DNA of 64,000 nucleotides, from assembly GCF_000227115.2 (NCBI RefSeq), contig NC_016479.1, positions 620,001 through 684,000 on the forward strand. Reading direction: 5' to 3'. The notes under the pieces were generated by a model. It was not told the origin of the DNA. It saw only the letters and a list, made by a program, of their open reading frames with translations, and ran no database searches. Position numbers and translations under genes: made by a program. This document shows positions 9,829 through 21,400 of the stretch, piece after piece. The first letter of the stretch is position 1. Each line of letters begins with the position of its first letter. The DNA is from Naumovozyma dairenensis CBS 421. Its lineage: Eukaryota; Ascomycota; Saccharomycetes; Saccharomycetales; Saccharomycetaceae.

Positions 9829-12800
9829 TCAGCAGTACATGTATGGTAACTCTAGTAATACTAATATGGCTAATCTGATGACTACGCATCCTACAAGTTA
9901 TATTAATAGCAGTTATTTGACCTCTAATACTAATTTGCAGCCAAGTCAGACAGGTTTATATAATAACAATGGACCGATTCCTCCTCACTTTCCAACTACC
10001 TCAACAAACTCAAATAGTCCACCTGTTCAAGGTCAAAATAATCAATATTACCCTTCCAAAGCAAATGAGGCCAATAATCCAAGCTACAACCAATTTCCAG
10101 AGGCTGCTAACCAATATCAAAACATATCTTCACAGCATCTTCAACAACCACAATCAGCAAATATGAGTCAGCCAATGGCAACATCGCAGCAACATAACGA
10201 TGTGCCTACCTCTAATTTCTCCCATTCTAACATTAATGTCAACTCAAATGTAGGACAAAATCAAACGTTGCAACCAATGAGGCAACAATTGACCGGTTAC
10301 TATCCAAACCCATCTGATCAGCACTTGAATGTAGTACCAGCTTCAAACTATACTCCTCAAATTGAAGCCACTCCAATAGGAACTAACAACGACTCAACAC
10401 AACAGCGGCGCTTGGAGCCACAACAGACTGGGTTTTATATGAAAAATAACCAATTCCCGTCGGAACCGTTGAAGCCAAACGCAACGGGATTTGTCAACTC
10501 TTTTGCCAATAATGGTATTGATCAAAACATCAAGATACCTCCTATTAGATTATCTTTTTTAACCGCAGCTGACCAATCTAAATTTGAAATTCTATTCAGA
10601 TCAGTAGTTAAAAATGGTTCGAATACAGTATCAGGAATTGATTGTAGAAAGATCTTGATGAAATCTGGATTACAACCAACACAGTTAGCAAGAATTTGGT
10701 CTCTTTGTGATACTTCGAAGGCCGGCGAATTATTATTTCCTGAATTCGCGTTGGCTATGCACTTAGTAAACGAAGTATTACAAGGAGACTCGATCCCATT
10801 TGAATTAGATACGAAAACAAAAAATGAAGTCGAAAGTTTCATTGATGCAATCAATTTAGCTATTGTTGATGATCTAGATACAGGGACCAATGCGGGACAA
10901 GCAACTGCAAAAACGCCGTTTGACAACCTTATTACTAATAATAGCAACAATAATAACAATACACCTAATGTGCAGTCGCCAAATACAACTGCAGCTACTG
11001 GTCATATCCAACCGCAGGTGACAGGATTTATCCCTGATACAAGTTTTGGGCAACCATTGAACTTACATCCAACTGGTATGGCACCAATGTTTCCACAAAG
11101 TACAGGATATACTCCTCCAATTCCACACACGACGGCGCCAACGAACATGCCCGATGGATCTAATGCTGTGCCACCACCAATTCAACAACAGGGAACTGGG
11201 TATCATATGCCTCCGCAAATGACCGGAAATGATGGTAGTAATGGTCTACAGAATGTACCACCTAACACCTTATCAGGTACTTTGCAGCCACAAAGTACTG
11301 GTTACAATACAACCAATAATACTACACAACAGGGATACATGCCTCCTGCAAATTCTACTGGCGATATAACACAAGCAGGACAACAGCCATTACAGCAGAA
11401 TGCAACTGGCTTCGTTCCACAAACTTCATTTGGTATGCCATTATCTTTCCAATATACTGGTGGTCCTCTCACGATCCAATCACAGCAACCACAAATTAAT
11501 TCTATTAATTATAACCAAACAGGAAACGGTCCATTGCAGCCTCAACCAACCGGTTATTTACCACCATCAAACTTCAACCCTACTGTTCCACTAGTAGCCC
11601 AAAAGACAGGCTTTGGTAATAACGAGCTCTATACGCAGTCGAGTTTCGTCAATAAAGTAGTTCAAGAAGAAGAGCAGGATGTTATAACCCCAGAAGAAAA
11701 ATCCTTATATTACAAAATTTTTGCTACTTATGACTCTGATAAACGTGGTTATTTAGATTCTCCAACTGCTGTTGAAATTTTCAGAAAATCAGGTTTAAGC
11801 AGAGGTGATTTAGAACAAATTTGGAATTTATGTGATCGTGATAACAATGGACAATTGAACAAACAGAGTTTGCCATCGGTATGCTATTTTGTATTCGGGA
11901 AATTGAATGGGAAAGATTTGCCAAATAAATTACCAAATAGTTTGATACCATCTAGTGCTAAAATTTTAGATTCTGTGAAAAATCAATTGAAAACTAATAT
12001 TAATAATAATACGGGCTCTCGCACTTTCACCAAAAACGATGCCTTGAATTATAAAAATGATGATTCAGTCAATACTTTACCCATCTTTAGAAACCGTAGA
12101 AAGACTAATAGTTCACTGGGTATTTCTGGTACATCGAGTCTGTTAAAAGCGAATACTACAACTACATCTCCTCAGGCAACGAATAAAACAAATGAAAGGT
12201 CTGAAAAAGAAGTAAGACAGAAGATAGATATATTGCAAAGGCAAATTGCTGAAAAAGAAAAAATATTAAGCAGACCAATACCAGAAGATCCTATCAAATC
12301 TATAGAAAAACTTAAGGCTGAAATTAAGAATGTATTCAATTCCAGCCGTGCCAATAATCAAAACGATCTTGAGAAAAGATTCCAATACCTGTTGACAAGA
12401 CTTCCTGCATTGTTTTCAGAGATTAATGAAGTAGATAATGCGATTGCTGATAATAAAATCAAATTATTACAATTAAAAAATCAACCTACTATTATTGGAA
12501 CGGGTCCGAATGGAGAAGTTACTGAGAATGATAGAAAGAAAGCAAGGACAAGGGCACTACTAAAGGTAAAAATGAATGCATTGACAAATTCGTCTACTGA
12601 AGTTTTTAGCGATGAAAAGTTCAAACTAGCTTTGAATGAAGTTAGAAACGAGCATGACAAAAACCAAGGAATTATTGATGATATTAGAATGACTATAATG
12701 GATATGTCAGCATCTGTAGCAACTTCTCTACATCCTGGAGCGCCCAATATTGATTCATCTAGCTTTAATAAATGGGAAATGGGGATGGGGATTGAACCGG

Positions 12801-13309
12801 AAGTTTCCTCACTTTTGAAAGAACTAAGGCAAACCAGAACTAATGAAAGCACAGCTACAGTGGTTCAAGAGAGATCTCCATCTACTTTACTGACATCTAC
12901 TGAAGGGGACATACCAAGGGACACTAAAGATAAGAACGCTATGTTCAAAGAAAAGATGAAAAAGAGGATGGCAGAAAAACTATCCAGAATTGATGTCAAT
13001 GGGAGGAGAAGCCCAGATATGGTTAATGCCAAGAACACCTTACTAAATCGAGATAGAGATCAAACTGGACCAACAACTGCCGTACCTACTACAATAACGA
13101 GTCCATTTGAGGATAATATAACTCATCTTTCTGACAATAAAGTTGTTAATGATAGCGCTGTTCCTAAAGGTAATTTTTCTGGAACTGATGATGATGTTGA
13201 CGAAGAAGAAAAAAAATTACTTGAACAATTGCAAAAAATTAAACTACGAAGAAAAGCAGAGAAAGAGAAGAAAGCTGCTGAATTGAATAAAACAACAGGT
13301 GCAAGCTAA
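9617..13309 (+). CDS. PAN1: Pan1 endocytic scaffold and Arp2/3 activator (Eps15-like)
   Basis: I start at the ATG at 9617 (1230 residues); an in-frame extension to 9575 begins with TTG. Two EH domains lie at about residues 308-391 and 691-765; the second has an EF-hand-like DRDNNGQLN loop. EH domains bind NPF motifs such as those in the YAP180 protein encoded 3.3 kb away. Many LQPQ-TGY/TGF repeats lie before the first EH domain and between the two; these are the Prk1/Ark1 phosphorylation motif that releases the coat. A coiled-coil stretch at about 860-955 and a C-terminal acidic then Lys-rich tail (DDDVDEEEKK) follow, fitting Arp2/3 binding. Yeast Pan1 is longer (1480), mainly through a proline-rich C-terminus missing here. 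IST3 is its convergent neighbour, and DJP1 follows, as at YIR006C-YIR004W. Confidence 0.95.
9779..9832 (+). repeat. Nine tandem AACCAG hexamers inside PAN1
   Basis: Nine copies of a 6-bp unit (the last is AATCAG) encode alternating Asn-Gln. The near-perfect identity of the copies points to recent expansion by replication slippage. The reading frame is kept. Confidence 0.95.
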
Positions 13310-13737
13310 GGATTTGGATAGTTCCTGGAATAAGTCGTGCATGAAAAGAGTAAAAAATAGTTCTGAGCTTATGGGAATTGTGTTCATTCGTTGGATGAAG
13401 GTGTTATCTATTCATTTACATTAGTATATGTTTCATTTTATAGACGTTAACATTGAGCATTAAACATGATACATAAATGACAAACAAAAGTCACGTTATC
13501 TTTTTGTATGGTTGTAACGTTGTGCACATGTAACTGAATTTCTCTAGCGACATTATTCTAATTTCCTAGGTGGCAAACAAGAGTGGGAGCCAAACTGAAT
13601 TCACTAGATTTAACACAGGTACGAATCTAATGCATTTTCCAAAATTGCCTGGAAGGAAAGTATATATCCGATGCGATGAAATTTATGATCACAAGACCAA
13701 TCCTTTAAGACACGTTTATAAGAACGGTTGGTAAAAG
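13310..13737. other. PAN1-IST3 convergent gap
   Basis: This 428-bp stretch lies between two 3' ends. It contains a perfect GGTGGCAAA at 13569-13577, but no gene starts nearby, so it is probably chance. Nothing else was recognised. Confidence 0.4.
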
Positions 13738-14247
13738 TCAATGTGGTTTATAGTTTGCCATTGGATCTTCTAACTCCGGATCTTTTATTTTTTTTGACTG
13801 AATGGGCAAAAGCTTATTCGATTTTGTCTTTGTAAGTGAATCATCTAGGAAATCTTTTGAAAGTTCTTTCCTCATAGCCTCTCTATATTCTTCTGCTTCT
13901 TCTCTAGGTTCGAAGAAGGTATGGTCCACATGAATGGTGTTTCCATTTAGTTTTGTACCATTCAAATTATCTACCGCTAGAATGGTAGATCTCTGGTCTT
14001 CATATTTTAAATATGCAAACCCTTTGGACTCACCGCTTTGATGATCTCTCACTAGGAATATATCTACAGGAATACCAAATTGGGAAAAAACTGTTAAGAT
14101 ATCGGCTTCTGTTAAATCTCTTGGTAATCCTCCTATGTAAATATAAGCTTGATCTTTGTATTCATGGTGCCATGATTGTTCTTCAGATAATATCCCCACA
14201 TCTAGTTCTTTTTGATTGATTCTTTGAATGGATTTTATTTGATTCAT
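13738..14247 (-). CDS. IST3: U2 snRNP/RES complex RNA-binding protein Ist3 (Snu17)
   Basis: This 169-residue protein has one RRM at about residues 33-111. RNP2 is IYIGGL and RNP1 is KGFAYLKY. The segment ending in YKDQAYIYIGGL and the run DQRSTILAVDNLNG are almost identical to yeast Ist3 (148 residues). Ist3 is the core of the RES complex with Bud13 and Pml1; it holds the activated spliceosome together and aids pre-mRNA retention in the nucleus. The C-terminal 50 residues are charged and longer than in S. cerevisiae. It lies next to PAN1 and DJP1, as in S. cerevisiae. Confidence 0.95.
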   Translation of the reverse strand: MNQIKSIQRINQKELDVGILSEEQSWHHEYKDQAYIYIGGLPRDLTEADILTVFSQFGIPVDIFLVRDHQSGESKGFAYLKYEDQRSTILAVDNLNGTKLNGNTIHVDHTFFEPREEAEEYREAMRKELSKDFLDDSLTKTKSNKLLPIQSKKIKDPELEDPMANYKPH

Positions 14248-14393
14248 TGCAAAGATGGTATGATTATGGTTGCTTCGTAGTTGAAGATTCTACGGAGCTT
14301 AGCTCATTGCAAGGTTTTCAAAATAATTAAAGTTTGTATGCTTTTTCTCTTAGGTTAAATCAACGTTATATTGAAATTTCAGCTTTTCAAGGT

Positions 14394-15842
14394 TTACTTA
14401 TTAGATACGCGAACTGCACCAATAGAGTCCATGTAGTCAAAAACCATTAGAATGGCTAAGAATACAACACTATATATATATATATATTTTTGTCGAATAA
14501 TGAATATCATCTTTTTAAGGGACGTGTGAGACCGTACTATAAACAAAAAATTATAAGTTAGAGTAATACAGAAAAAAATGAATCTATGAATGACGTTTCT
14601 TTTTGTTCCTTCTGCTACAAGCTCTTCGAAAATTTGTGCTTCTTCTTGTTCCACTTTTGTTCTAAAACTACGCTGAAATACTTTTCCAAGCAGTTCTAAA
14701 CTTTCAGCTCTCCTTATTAGAGTTTCATGTGGTACACTTTTATCACTTAGTACAGTATCACAAACGCTTCGTAATGTTGATGTGATTTCAAATTTAGAAC
14801 CATGCCACGCTGCGGCCAACACTTTACCCATAAGAAGTTGTTCTTGTTGTGCAAGTTGCTCAGGAGTTGGTTTTATTTGTTCTTGACCATCCTTATCGAG
14901 TAGTGGTTCATTATTTTCAGTAGCAGACTTCATTTTCTCTAATTCCTTCATTGTATTTTGAGCATCGATTGCTGCAGAGACAGTTCTTAATGTATCCATA
15001 AAGACACCACCTTTTGCTTTCACCGTATGGAACATCCCACCGAATCCAAACAAATTTTGAGATGCCAAAAATATTTTTGCCTTTTCCTCATAGATTTCAC
15101 CAATTGCATGTAAAATATCGAGTCCAAATGATTCCATTTTCAAAAGGTTGGCTTCTTCTTCGAATTTTCTTGTGAATGATTGTTTACAGGCATCATCATA
15201 CACACTTTCAGTAAGAATTGATAACCTTTCAATCAATGTATTACTTAATTTTTCAATACTTTTCTTCTTCTCTTCATTTTGTTCTTCTTCAAATTCTTCC
15301 AATTTAGTCTTTTTCTTTGGAATTTTGTCTTCCTTCGACGAAGAGGTCTTTGTTGTCGCCGTTGGGTTGAAATTCTTGTTAGAAGATGATAACCTATCAG
15401 CCCCTTGACTATGTTGTAGATTTTTCGTCCCTTCATTATCATTTTCCTTTTCCTTTTCCTTTTCCTTAGCCTTTTCAGCTTCATCTTCAGCATTCAATTC
15501 TTCAGTCTTTTGTAAATTTTTCAAGAGAGTCAATTCACCAATATAACTAGCAAACGCATCTCCACCAAATATGGCAGAGAATTGTTCTGCAGCGTCTTCA
15601 AACCCATTCTGTGGTATAGCTTCCTTTTTCCCATACTTATCATATTTCAACCTTAACGATTCATCACTTAGTACTTGATATGCCTCTGAAATGGCTTGAA
15701 ACCTTTCAGTGGCTTGAGGATCATTGGGGTTCTTGTCAGGATGTTCCTTGATGGATTTCTTCCTGTATGCTTTTTTGATTTCACCTTGTGTGGCGGATGG
15801 TTCGATTCCTAATAGGTCATAGTATGCAGTATCTACGACCAT
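14394..15842 (-). CDS. DJP1: Cytosolic J-protein Djp1, apparently frameshifted at the C-terminus
   Basis: The 482-residue frame begins with a J domain (about 5-70) whose HPD motif is H34-P35-D36. A charged Lys/Glu linker at 125-200 and the X-domain (DnaJ-X) from about 205 to 410 follow. Djp1 (432 residues in yeast) helps import peroxisomal proteins and mitochondrial outer-membrane precursors by stimulating Hsp70. The homologous region ends at EELVAEGTK (about 414). The last 68 residues are hydrophobic, translate a TATATATA run, and look like translated 3' UTR. In the -1 frame a stop at 14584-14586 (minus strand) follows directly after a short basic tail, KKRHS. The switch point is a run of five A on the coding strand at 14600-14604, so one lost base, or a sequencing error, explains the extension. 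Confidence 0.9.
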   Translation of the reverse strand: MVVDTAYYDLLGIEPSATQGEIKKAYRKKSIKEHPDKNPNDPQATERFQAISEAYQVLSDESLRLKYDKYGKKEAIPQNGFEDAAEQFSAIFGGDAFASYIGELTLLKNLQKTEELNAEDEAEKAKEKEKEKENDNEGTKNLQHSQGADRLSSSNKNFNPTATTKTSSSKEDKIPKKKTKLEEFEEEQNEEKKKSIEKLSNTLIERLSILTESVYDDACKQSFTRKFEEEANLLKMESFGLDILHAIGEIYEEKAKIFLASQNLFGFGGMFHTVKAKGGVFMDTLRTVSAAIDAQNTMKELEKMKSATENNEPLLDKDGQEQIKPTPEQLAQQEQLLMGKVLAAAWHGSKFEITSTLRSVCDTVLSDKSVPHETLIRRAESLELLGKVFQRSFRTKVEQEEAQIFEELVAEGTKRNVIHRFIFFCITLTYNFLFIVRSHTSLKKMIFIIRQKYIYIYSVVFLAILMVFDYMDSIGAVRVSNK

Positions 15843-16618
15843 GGTTTTTTTCCGTGTATTCTCGAGATTCTGACGAGGAGGAACTGAATAGATGTATAAA
15901 TGAATGAAAGGATGAAGCTGTAGCTTCTTTAATGAAATTATATAATTTCTTTGTATTGGTTCTGTTCTGTTCTAATCTATTTTGTAACGTTACAATGTCT
16001 GCATTTCTTCTTTGAAGGTATCGGTGATCTTCCACGTAATGCTCTTGACCCTAATGAGGGCTTGACAGATAGTTAAGAACTTGGAACTGATTCTGCCCTT
16101 AAAACGTTTAGTCCTCAGCCCTCGCACCCGCGGTCAAATAAATTAGACTAAAATCCCGGTTACCCCGCCTCACCTTTTGTAAACCTAGGGTCTAGTATGA
16201 ATAACCATCGGACAAGCCCGAACATAACACAAAAAACACCTAAGAAAGTTATTTTGCTTTTCGGTGAAAATTCGGGGAAAAAATTGGAAAATTGGTACTT
16301 TACTTCACTATACTGTACTATTGCTATAGTGTATTGTTGAAGCACAGTGAGGTGAGCTACTCGTTTACCATTGTTAACATTAACATTAACATTATCAGCA
16401 GTATTAAGTAGTCACTGTCATCACCAGAAAAAAGGGTAGTATCTGGTCATATATCTAACAGTCTAAGGGAGACACCATTCCTATTCATTGAACCATATTC
16501 GATAAAAAGAACGAAGCAAACATCTTACTTCTCGGTCATTCACACTCACAATAGCTGCTTTTCTCCTATTCCCCATATTATATATCTATATACCATACCC
16601 TTATAAAAAACATCAAAA
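15843..16618. other. DJP1-YAP180 divergent promoter region
   Basis: This 776-bp region separates two start codons. It includes a short GC-rich patch near 16125-16175 (with GGTTACCCC, a near-match to a Reb1 site) and three tandem TAACAT units at 16375-16392. Short minus-strand frames here (15817-16035, 16160-16345) lack coding character. Confidence 0.4.
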
Positions 16619-18040
16619 ATGACTTCGTACAAGAAACTAGTAAAAGGTGCTACAAAGATTAAGATGGCCCCACCAAAACAGAAATATGTCGATCCAATCC
16701 TATTAGGGACATCAAACAATATCGAATTCCAACAAATTGTGTCAGAATTGACGTCAAGAATAAATAATTGTAACATTTGGTCTGTCATATATAAGACATT
16801 AATTGTCGTCCATCTTATGATATCCATTGGGGAACCAAACGTTACATTAAGATATTTCAGTAAGAATTTGAATTTCTTTGATATAAAGAGGATCTTGAAC
16901 TCTTCTAAATGGTCAAGTAATGATCTGAAAGCATTGGAAAGGTATGATAGATATATTAAGATTAGATGTAGAGAATTCGGTAAGTTTAAAATAGATTTCG
17001 TGAAGGATTCATTCTCTTTCAAATCGAAGAATAATAAGGAAAACAATGGCAATAACGATGACAACGACTATGACGATCGTAGGAGACTACACTCTGATAT
17101 TCATTTGGATTTAGATATTGTGGAATCAATTATTATTATTATCAGATCATTGGTAGAAAATAAGTATTCAGTCTATGATTTACAAAATAATCCATTATTA
17201 TTGTACGCATTTAAATTGTTAGTTCAGGATTTATTGGCCTTGTATAATACTTTGAATGAAGGAGTCATCAATTTGTTGGAATCATTCTTTGATCTGGATC
17301 GTGCTGAGGCGGGTGAAACTTTGGACCTTTATAAAGATTTTGTCGATCTGACGGAAGATGTCGTCAATTATTTGAAAACTGGGAAAGCTGTTGGTTTAAA
17401 TATACCGGTTATTAAACATATAACTACTAAATTGATCAGATCCCTGGAAGATCATCTAAATACCATTTCTGATGATGTTCAAAATAAGAGAGTAAGTGAG
17501 AAAAATGACAATGTAAGAACAACTTCAAGAACCGTTAGTCAAGTATCACAACATAGTACTAATAATACTACTAGATCAGCAGCTGAACAAAGATTAGAAC
17601 AAATTAGAGAACAAAAACGCATCTTGGAACAACAACTACATAATACTCAAGTCTTAATGACGCCAACTGTGGCGGTTCAACATTCATTTAATCCATTCAC
17701 ACCTGAATTAAACAATCGACAATCAACGTCAACTTCCACTCCTCAATCTTATAATCCATTCACTCCTGAATGGACGGGGAATATCAACCCACTTCAAAGC
17801 CCTGCCCTTAACGCGAATAATACGAATCAAACTTTCACTTTTGAAACAGTACAACAACAACCTATCGTAGCTACTCCAACAAATAATCCATTTTTAATGC
17901 ATCACGAACAACTTCAACAACAACAACTACAAGAACAACAACAACAGTTGCTTCTACAACAACAGCAGCAGCAACAACAACAACAGCAACAACATAATTT
18001 ATATCCAAATCAAACTCAAAGTTTTACCCAAGGATTTTAA
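16619..18040 (+). CDS. YAP1801/YAP1802: AP180-type clathrin adaptor with ANTH domain
   Basis: This 473-residue protein starts with an ANTH domain (about 5-280). The N-terminus KLVKGATKIK and APPKQKY matches the PI(4,5)P2-binding basic patch of the family. Downstream are a coiled/Gln-rich region and three NPF motifs (NPFTPE twice, NPFLMH), which bind EH domains of Pan1 and Ede1. A poly-Gln tract at about 430-458 precedes the conserved C-terminus SFTQGF, which resembles the clathrin-binding tail. S. cerevisiae has two copies (568 and 637 residues); this one is shorter and I cannot say which it matches. It recruits clathrin and the SNARE Snc1 at endocytic sites. Confidence 0.92.
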   Translation: MTSYKKLVKGATKIKMAPPKQKYVDPILLGTSNNIEFQQIVSELTSRINNCNIWSVIYKTLIVVHLMISIGEPNVTLRYFSKNLNFFDIKRILNSSKWSSNDLKALERYDRYIKIRCREFGKFKIDFVKDSFSFKSKNNKENNGNNDDNDYDDRRRLHSDIHLDLDIVESIIIIIRSLVENKYSVYDLQNNPLLLYAFKLLVQDLLALYNTLNEGVINLLESFFDLDRAEAGETLDLYKDFVDLTEDVVNYLKTGKAVGLNIPVIKHITTKLIRSLEDHLNTISDDVQNKRVSEKNDNVRTTSRTVSQVSQHSTNNTTRSAAEQRLEQIREQKRILEQQLHNTQVLMTPTVAVQHSFNPFTPELNNRQSTSTSTPQSYNPFTPEWTGNINPLQSPALNANNTNQTFTFETVQQQPIVATPTNNPFLMHHEQLQQQQLQEQQQQLLLQQQQQQQQQQQQHNLYPNQTQSFTQGF

Positions 18041-18308
18041 ATGCGTTTCATCAAATCGGTAAAAGAATGTGTATTAATAGTATATACATTCCTTTTAATA
18101 AACCTACGACATAGTTTATCTTCATAAAGTTGATTTACCGTGTCATTGTTACTCCATGACATATTATAGACTATATCGGAAAATAATATCGATAGAATAT
18201 ACAAACTTCATAAGTTTATTTATATATATTAATATATAATAATAAAAATGACAATGTAATATATATTAATGAATAAGTAAATACAATTTTTTCTCTATAG
18301 AAACTCTA

Positions 18309-19412
18309 TCATAATTTGTTTTCTTCATCCTTTTCCTGCCTCGATAATAATTCTTTCCACTTTTCTGTCAATTCTTTAATGGCCTGAGGATCCAATGCAG
18401 CATCTATAAGATCTTTAGGTACTTGATTCTCAGAATGTTCCTTTGAAACAAATCTACCAACGTTATTCTCTTTAACTAATCTTAGTTCATAATCTTTCTT
18501 ATCACCTGATGACTCTATGAGTTCATTCCATGAAAATAGCAAAGGATCTGTTTTCCGAGCAAATGGATTAATGTCGATCAAAAAAATCTTATTGAACGGT
18601 CTAGGAATATAAACGTCAACAACAAAATCTTTATCAGGAAATTTTGGTACAATAACATCCTTGACAAATCCATCCAACATATCTTTGAACTGATCACTCA
18701 AGGCATCTAAATAATCATAATAATTCAAATCTCTTTGACTTATACCAATAATTTTCCCATTTTGTACAAACACTCGAAATTCCAAGGCAGGATTAATGTC
18801 GAACCATTTTCTCAAAATTAATTCAAATTCAGGCGTATTCGATTTCCTCCTTTCTTCTTCTTCTTCTTCCTCCTTTCCTGTACATTCATCAAATGCGTTT
18901 TGTAAATCATGCATAATATAATTAGAAGCATTTAACAAAAGATATAATTCATTGACTTCATTACATTTCATAGTATTATTAGGTAAAATCCACGTAGCAT
19001 CTCTCGGAGCTGACCAATTCAACTTAGGAGTCACACTACCTAATTCATCAATCGCACTCTTAAGTTTATTATGAAACTCAGGGAAATGAACCAATGGATC
19101 TACACGCTCATTTTCTTGCTCCTGCTCTGAAGAAGACTCATCATTTGCGGCTTGTTCTTCCCAATCACTATATTCATTCTCGTCATCATTCGTTATACCC
19201 TGCGTATAAAATGAAGTAGAACTATCCTCATTAGGCAATATAATACCATCTTGTTCTAGATATTGGATGAATTCATTAGGTAACGGTTTAATAATCATAG
19301 CTTTCGGGATATGTGATTTGAAAAGTGGGTACCATTTGGAAAATGAACAATTTGAAATTTGAGATTTTGTCACTGAGATGTTTGTTAACGGTGTATAGTC
19401 TTGTGAGGCCAT
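18309..19412 (-). CDS. CDC123: Cdc123, assembly factor for translation initiation factor eIF2
   Basis: I choose Met at 19412 (367 residues) because MASQDYTPL aligns with the known yeast N-terminus; an upstream in-frame ATG at 19496 would add 28 residues lacking conservation that I recognise. The family core is visible: FSKWYPLF, FIQYLEQDGI, SAPRDATWI, ELILRKW, EFRVFV and the VDVYIP...FLIDINPF stretch. This is an ATP-grasp-like fold, and the last motif is its nucleotide/metal site. Cdc123 binds eIF2-gamma and promotes assembly of the eIF2 heterotrimer in the cytoplasm. In S. cerevisiae it adjoins CPR6; here CRD1 lies between them. Confidence 0.95.
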   Translation of the reverse strand: MASQDYTPLTNISVTKSQISNCSFSKWYPLFKSHIPKAMIIKPLPNEFIQYLEQDGIILPNEDSSTSFYTQGITNDDENEYSDWEEQAANDESSSEQEQENERVDPLVHFPEFHNKLKSAIDELGSVTPKLNWSAPRDATWILPNNTMKCNEVNELYLLLNASNYIMHDLQNAFDECTGKEEEEEEERRKSNTPEFELILRKWFDINPALEFRVFVQNGKIIGISQRDLNYYDYLDALSDQFKDMLDGFVKDVIVPKFPDKDFVVDVYIPRPFNKIFLIDINPFARKTDPLLFSWNELIESSGDKKDYELRLVKENNVGRFVSKEHSENQVPKDLIDAALDPQAIKELTEKWKELLSRQEKDEENKL

Positions 19413-20074
19413 TTTTGATTTGCTTTCTATATTATTTTGTGTCTTCTGATACTTGCTGTTGTGATAGTGGAAATTTAGCACACAACTTTTACACATCTCA
19501 TCTCATCTCTTTATAAAGTTTTGAAAACTAGTTTTCCCACACGGCACCTTCAAAATTCGACCATTATCTCCCGTTCAATAGCCGCCCAACTTAGAGAGCA
19601 AACTCTCATTGCCGATAATACTTCAATGTAATGTTACAGATACATATATATAATCTAAAATCTAAATAAGATTGAACTGTCATATTAAGAATAGAAAACA
19701 ATCGACACATGATGCCAATAAAATGTCTTTCTGTTTTGGCCAGATTATGACATTTTTGTTAATTTATACTTAAATTCTAGATATCAAATGTATATTGAAG
19801 GTCATTAAAACACTGACGGAGTCCCTGGTAGCCAAACACTTAGTTACTATAATTGTCGCTCATGCAGAAGATATCTGGGAGCATTTACTCTGCGGTAGCT
19901 GACCAAATGCATCTCGAAAAACGTATCAAGTAACTTTAGTCATTAGGATATCGACATCATATACACATGAAGGGCAGTACCATATCTGATTTGAATATGG
20001 AACATATGGGGAGAAGCCCACGGAAATGATTTCCATTCAACACGGACTAGATTTTTTCAACTCTTTCCAAAGAC
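19413..20074. other. Gap upstream of CDC123 and downstream of CRD1
   Basis: This 662-bp AT-rich stretch should hold the CDC123 promoter and the CRD1 terminator. No RNA gene, repeat or conserved site was recognised. Confidence 0.4.
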
Positions 20075-21019
20075 TCATCTCACTTTTGGAAGAAACTTCA
20101 CTGCTTTGGTACTGAAGAGGTATGATCCACCACTTAATATTGTCGTAGTTCCAACAATATAACCCATCCATTTAAATCCATCTTTTAAAGTATTCTTGGA
20201 TTTAGCTTGCCCATTTTCATAATCATCATCCATATTTTCTTTATTATCTTTCAAATGATCCACTAATAATATAAGAACTCCTGTACCTAAATAAATCATT
20301 TGCAAGAATGTATTCCATTTAGAAATTACAGTAGGTTTCACAACAACACTTGGGAAATTGAAAAGATCCCAATAAGATCTCCAACTAACAGATCCGTATC
20401 GTTGTTTCATAGAAACAAACCGTAATACAAACCCGGATAACCCCAACATAATATCTCTTCCTAGAATTAACCCTGCTATACCCAACGGTACCAATTGAGG
20501 TCCCGGGGGAAGGGATAACGCAATTGTTGTCACAACCATAAGTAATTTATCAGCGATCGGATCAAGAATGGTACCTGCAATAGAGTTTAAATTATATGTT
20601 CGTGCAATATACCCATCTAAGAAATCTGTGATGCATGAATATGAAAAGAAGAGTATCGCAGTCGTAAGATTATTGGCAACAATGAAATACCCTATGAATG
20701 GTGTACATGCTATTCTGGTCATCGTAATGATATTAGGGATGGTAAACATCTTGGTACTTAGTTGTTTTTCCTTGTGAATTAGATTTCCATCATGAAGTTG
20801 AGAGATATTGCTTTTCTGAAGAATTGGGAACTTTTCCTTGATTTCATTTTGAACACTCTTCTTATTCTGCTGCTCCCAGCTGAGTTTTGTGTTATATATG
20901 TAACGGTAATGAGGTATATGTATCGATCTAAGTGTTTTCGAGTAAAATATTAGTGGTTTACTCCTAAATGAACGTAAAATTGGTAAACATAGTTTATTCC
21001 TTGGAAAAATTGTAAGCAT
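20075..21019 (-). CDS. CRD1: Mitochondrial cardiolipin synthase
   Basis: The 314-residue protein carries the CDP-alcohol phosphotransferase signature with D132, D135, G136, A139, R140, G149, D153 and D157. It is preceded by TIPNIITMTRI, typical of cardiolipin and PG-phosphate synthases. The N-terminal 90 residues are rich in Arg/Lys and Ser without acidic clusters, fitting a mitochondrial presequence. Four or five hydrophobic segments follow. The enzyme joins CDP-diacylglycerol and phosphatidylglycerol into cardiolipin in the inner membrane. Yeast Crd1 has 283 residues. In S. cerevisiae CRD1 (YDL142C) is near RGT2; here it lies between CDC123 and CPR6. Confidence 0.9.
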   Translation of the reverse strand: MLTIFPRNKLCLPILRSFRSKPLIFYSKTLRSIHIPHYRYIYNTKLSWEQQNKKSVQNEIKEKFPILQKSNISQLHDGNLIHKEKQLSTKMFTIPNIITMTRIACTPFIGYFIVANNLTTAILFFSYSCITDFLDGYIARTYNLNSIAGTILDPIADKLLMVVTTIALSLPPGPQLVPLGIAGLILGRDIMLGLSGFVLRFVSMKQRYGSVSWRSYWDLFNFPSVVVKPTVISKWNTFLQMIYLGTGVLILLVDHLKDNKENMDDDYENGQAKSKNTLKDGFKWMGYIVGTTTILSGGSYLFSTKAVKFLPKVR

Positions 21020-21400
21020 TTGTTTTTATCGAACTCAATGTAAAGAGTTTGTAGTTCTTTATAACCTATTATTATCTCTTCGCCTGAAATACCTACCATT
21101 GTTGTTCCTATATCAAATCTGAATATACCTTATACCTTAACTTTCTATACAGGAAAAATAAGAGTTGCTGAACTTAAAGTGCGTAAAGTTAACAATTTAA
21201 CTACATTCAGTTTGTTTGGCAGAGCCCGGCGAATTCAAAGAAACAAAATAAATAGGACAATACATAGTAAACATTCATGAGCATCTTCTCTTAATCTATA
21301 TAGTTAATCTTCAGACGCACATATACCTTTGTTATGTTATTATATATATTCAAATTTAAGCTAGAAAATATCTCTCGTAAATCATGCTTGTTATATAGGA
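21020..21400. other. CRD1 promoter and CPR6 terminator gap
   Basis: This 381-bp stretch lies between two minus-strand genes. It contains AT-rich sequence with TATATATA near 21341. No specific factor site was recognised. Confidence 0.35.

Noticed and set aside
13569..13577. Perfect GGTGGCAAA (PACE) between PAN1 and IST3
   Set aside because: Both genes end here; no start codon is close, so it is unlikely to act as a promoter site.
19413..19496. Upstream in-frame ATG for CDC123
   Set aside because: The added 28 residues are not recognisable, while Met at 19412 aligns with the known N-terminus.
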